Positions 62,533 to 64,000 of a stretch of DNA of 64,000 nt are shown one piece after another. The position numbers and the translations under genes were made by a program. Position 1 is the stretch's first letter, and the number at the start of each line of letters is the position of its first letter. This stretch comes from Mytilus edulis (Eukaryota > Mollusca > Bivalvia > Mytilida > Mytilidae), in assembly GCF_963676685.1 (NCBI RefSeq), contig NC_092344.1, positions 88,194,749 to 88,258,748 of the forward strand. The letters are read 5' to 3'. Under the pieces are notes generated by a model. That model was not told the DNA's origin, did not search any database, and saw nothing but the letters and a program-made list of their open reading frames with translations.

Positions 62533-63039
62533 TATAAGTCAGGGTCGGCTAATTGCACCCTACAAGCCCTCTTCCAAAAAAAAAATAAGAATGAAGAAAA
62601 ATTGAAAAATTTCAAAAGAAAGTATCTAATAGCATTTGAAAGTTGGCCGTTGAATAAAGCATGTCCAAAAACTATCGTCACTTAATCATTCCATTTATAT
62701 GTTACTGTACTTTTACAGTATAAGTTAGGGTAGGCCAATTGCACCCTACAAGCTCTCTTCCAAACTATCAGCAATTGAAAGTTGACCGTTGAATAAAGCA
62801 TATCCAAAAACTATCGTCACTTAATCATTCCATTTATATGTTACTGTACTTTTACAGTATAAGTCAGGGTAGGCCAATTCACCCTACAAGCTCTCTTCCA
62901 AAAAAATTAAAATGAAGAAAATTTGAAAGATTTAAAAAGAAAGTATCTAATAGCAATTGAAAGTTGACCGTTGAATAAAGCATGTCCAAAAACTATCGTC
63001 ACTAAATCATCCCATTTATATGATACTGTACTTTTACAG
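62533..63039. repeat. Tandem repeat, three units of 139-186 bp
   Basis: Units at 62,533-62,718, 62,719-62,857 and 62,858-63,039 each begin TATAAGT(C/T)AGGGT and end GTACTTTTACAG. The middle unit has an internal deletion. Each unit contains CCGTTGAATAAAGCAT and AAAACTATCGTCAC. Confidence 0.85.
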
Positions 63040-63049
63040 TAAGCATAGT

Positions 63050-63250
63050 ACCCTTGTCCTAATACTCGTATTTGTTTACTTGTTATGTTGACCCGGTTAT
63101 TTGATGTTATTGAGCCAATAAGTTTCCGATTGGGAGGAAATAAATGTTTCTGAACAAACAAATTGTATCCGGATAAGTAAATACGCAGTTTATAAGCTTT
63201 GTATATTTATGCCCTTTTAAAATCGATATATGACAAATGCTAGATGTTAA
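63050..63250. repeat. Duplicated upstream block, third copy
   Basis: Homologous to 49,650-49,860 and 40,455-40,635. It lies about 3 kb upstream of mytilin A exon 1 and about 470 bp beyond the last exon of the next array member. Confidence 0.6.
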
Positions 63251-63718
63251 AGAATGAAACTTCAGTTCCTGGAAACAATTAGTCTTAGCAAGGAAATACC
63301 GAGATTATAGGTCTATCTCCCGCAGTGAAACAAAGTTTATTGTTTCTAAAATATCAAAAATTTTGCATCTTTGCAGCTGTATATTTTTTTTGAACAACTC
63401 TACATGGACCAGCGCATATTTCAATAGCATTTTAATCTTTGTAGAGCATAAAGTTTATTACTGAAAGTCTCCATCGACTGCAGCAAACATTTTATTATCA
63501 AAGAAGTTTCAGTGCACAATTAATATTCATCCCAATAACTAAGTATTAAATTAAAACTGTAATTCATAATTTTTTTAGTAGAAAACATTTTCAGATATCT
63601 TAGATATATAATACAAGTTAAACGAAAGAAAATAGAATATTAACAAACGTCCGATCAGAATATATCATCGTCTCTTCATAAATCCGCATCCTTACATCAC
63701 AGTTTCACTTTGCTTGAT

Positions 63719-63782
63719 TTAACCTTTCTGCATGTCCTGTAATTGGTCAGTGTTCTCGTGGTCTTTTTGTCTGTGCTTGCAT
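63719..63782 (-). CDS. Last exon of a fifth mytilin-like gene (partial)
   Basis: The surrounding sequence aligns with the mytilin C-terminal exon: AGTTTCAC(T/C)TTG, GCATGTCCTG, CAGTGTTCTCG and ATCTCAGATGG occur in the same order as in the A and B genes. With an acceptor after 63,783 and the usual phase (GG plus A), the frame reads on through HENTDQLQDMQKG to a TAA at 63,719-63,721, much earlier than the GETEQGETGI end of the other copies. The position of the usual acceptor reads out of phase, so either the splice site moved or the exon is decaying. The cysteine-rich exon would lie right of the window. Confidence 0.5.
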
Positions 63783-64000
63783 CTCAGATGGTAAGGAGAT
63801 AAAATATGATAAATAACAAAATGGAGGAATAAATAGAATTTCAATATCATAACACTGAGGATGTCGAAGTAGAAATCATAGCCTTTTACTGTCAGCCATT
63901 CTCTCTTTTACCCTTATCAAGACTATTGTCAGATCTGTTCATGATAGGTTTTACTGACATGGTGTGGTGAATTTAACATGTTGCAAAATCAACATAATTC

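Overview
The window comes from a bivalve mollusc, most likely a blue mussel (Mytilus edulis complex). It is AT-rich and intron-rich, and its intergenic DNA is full of short dispersed repeats, foldback elements and retroelement debris. The identification rests mainly on four members of the mytilin antimicrobial-peptide family. Two of them encode mature peptides that, as far as I remember the published peptides, equal mytilin B and mytilin A. A third is close to mytilin G1.

Layout. Positions 1-80 (minus strand) may hold the first coding exon of an unidentified gene that leaves the window. 81-13,400 has no intact gene. It carries retroelement tails, a hAT transposase remnant, a 989-bp foldback transposon with a perfect 9-bp target-site duplication, and a 2-kb repeat with internal palindromic minisatellites. 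13,453-28,637 (minus strand) is a complete 14-exon RRP9 gene (U3 snoRNP WD40 protein, 459 aa), reconstructed exon by exon with consistent splice phases. Its introns hold a second copy of the 2-kb repeat and several palindromic elements. 28.6-36.6 kb is a nest of nonautonomous DNA transposons, including an element of about 2.5 kb with TTA target duplications and tiny hairpin elements with 8- or 9-bp target duplications.

From 36.7 kb to the right edge there is a tandem, same-strand array of mytilin genes: G-like (36.8-39.1 kb), B (43.9-46.5 kb), a divergent member (52.9-55.2 kb), A (57.9-60.2 kb) and the last exon of a fifth (63.7 kb). Each complete copy has four exons: 5' UTR, signal peptide, cysteine-rich mature domain, and acidic C-terminal extension. 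Each also has a matched TATA box and a conserved GC-rich promoter block, and the 3' polyadenylation signal lies about 90-130 bp past the stop. The divergent member keeps promoter, exon 1, exon 3 and exon 4 but has lost the signal-peptide exon, and its mature domain has an altered cysteine spacing. Flanking intergenic blocks are also duplicated between copies, so the array grew by segmental duplication in units of several kilobases.

The genes are functionally unrelated: RRP9 is housekeeping (pre-rRNA processing), while the mytilins are haemocyte-type innate-immunity peptides. I see no bacterial-type operon, CRISPR, tRNA or rRNA gene. Splice structures were read by eye from the sequence and from remembered family sequences; no search was run.
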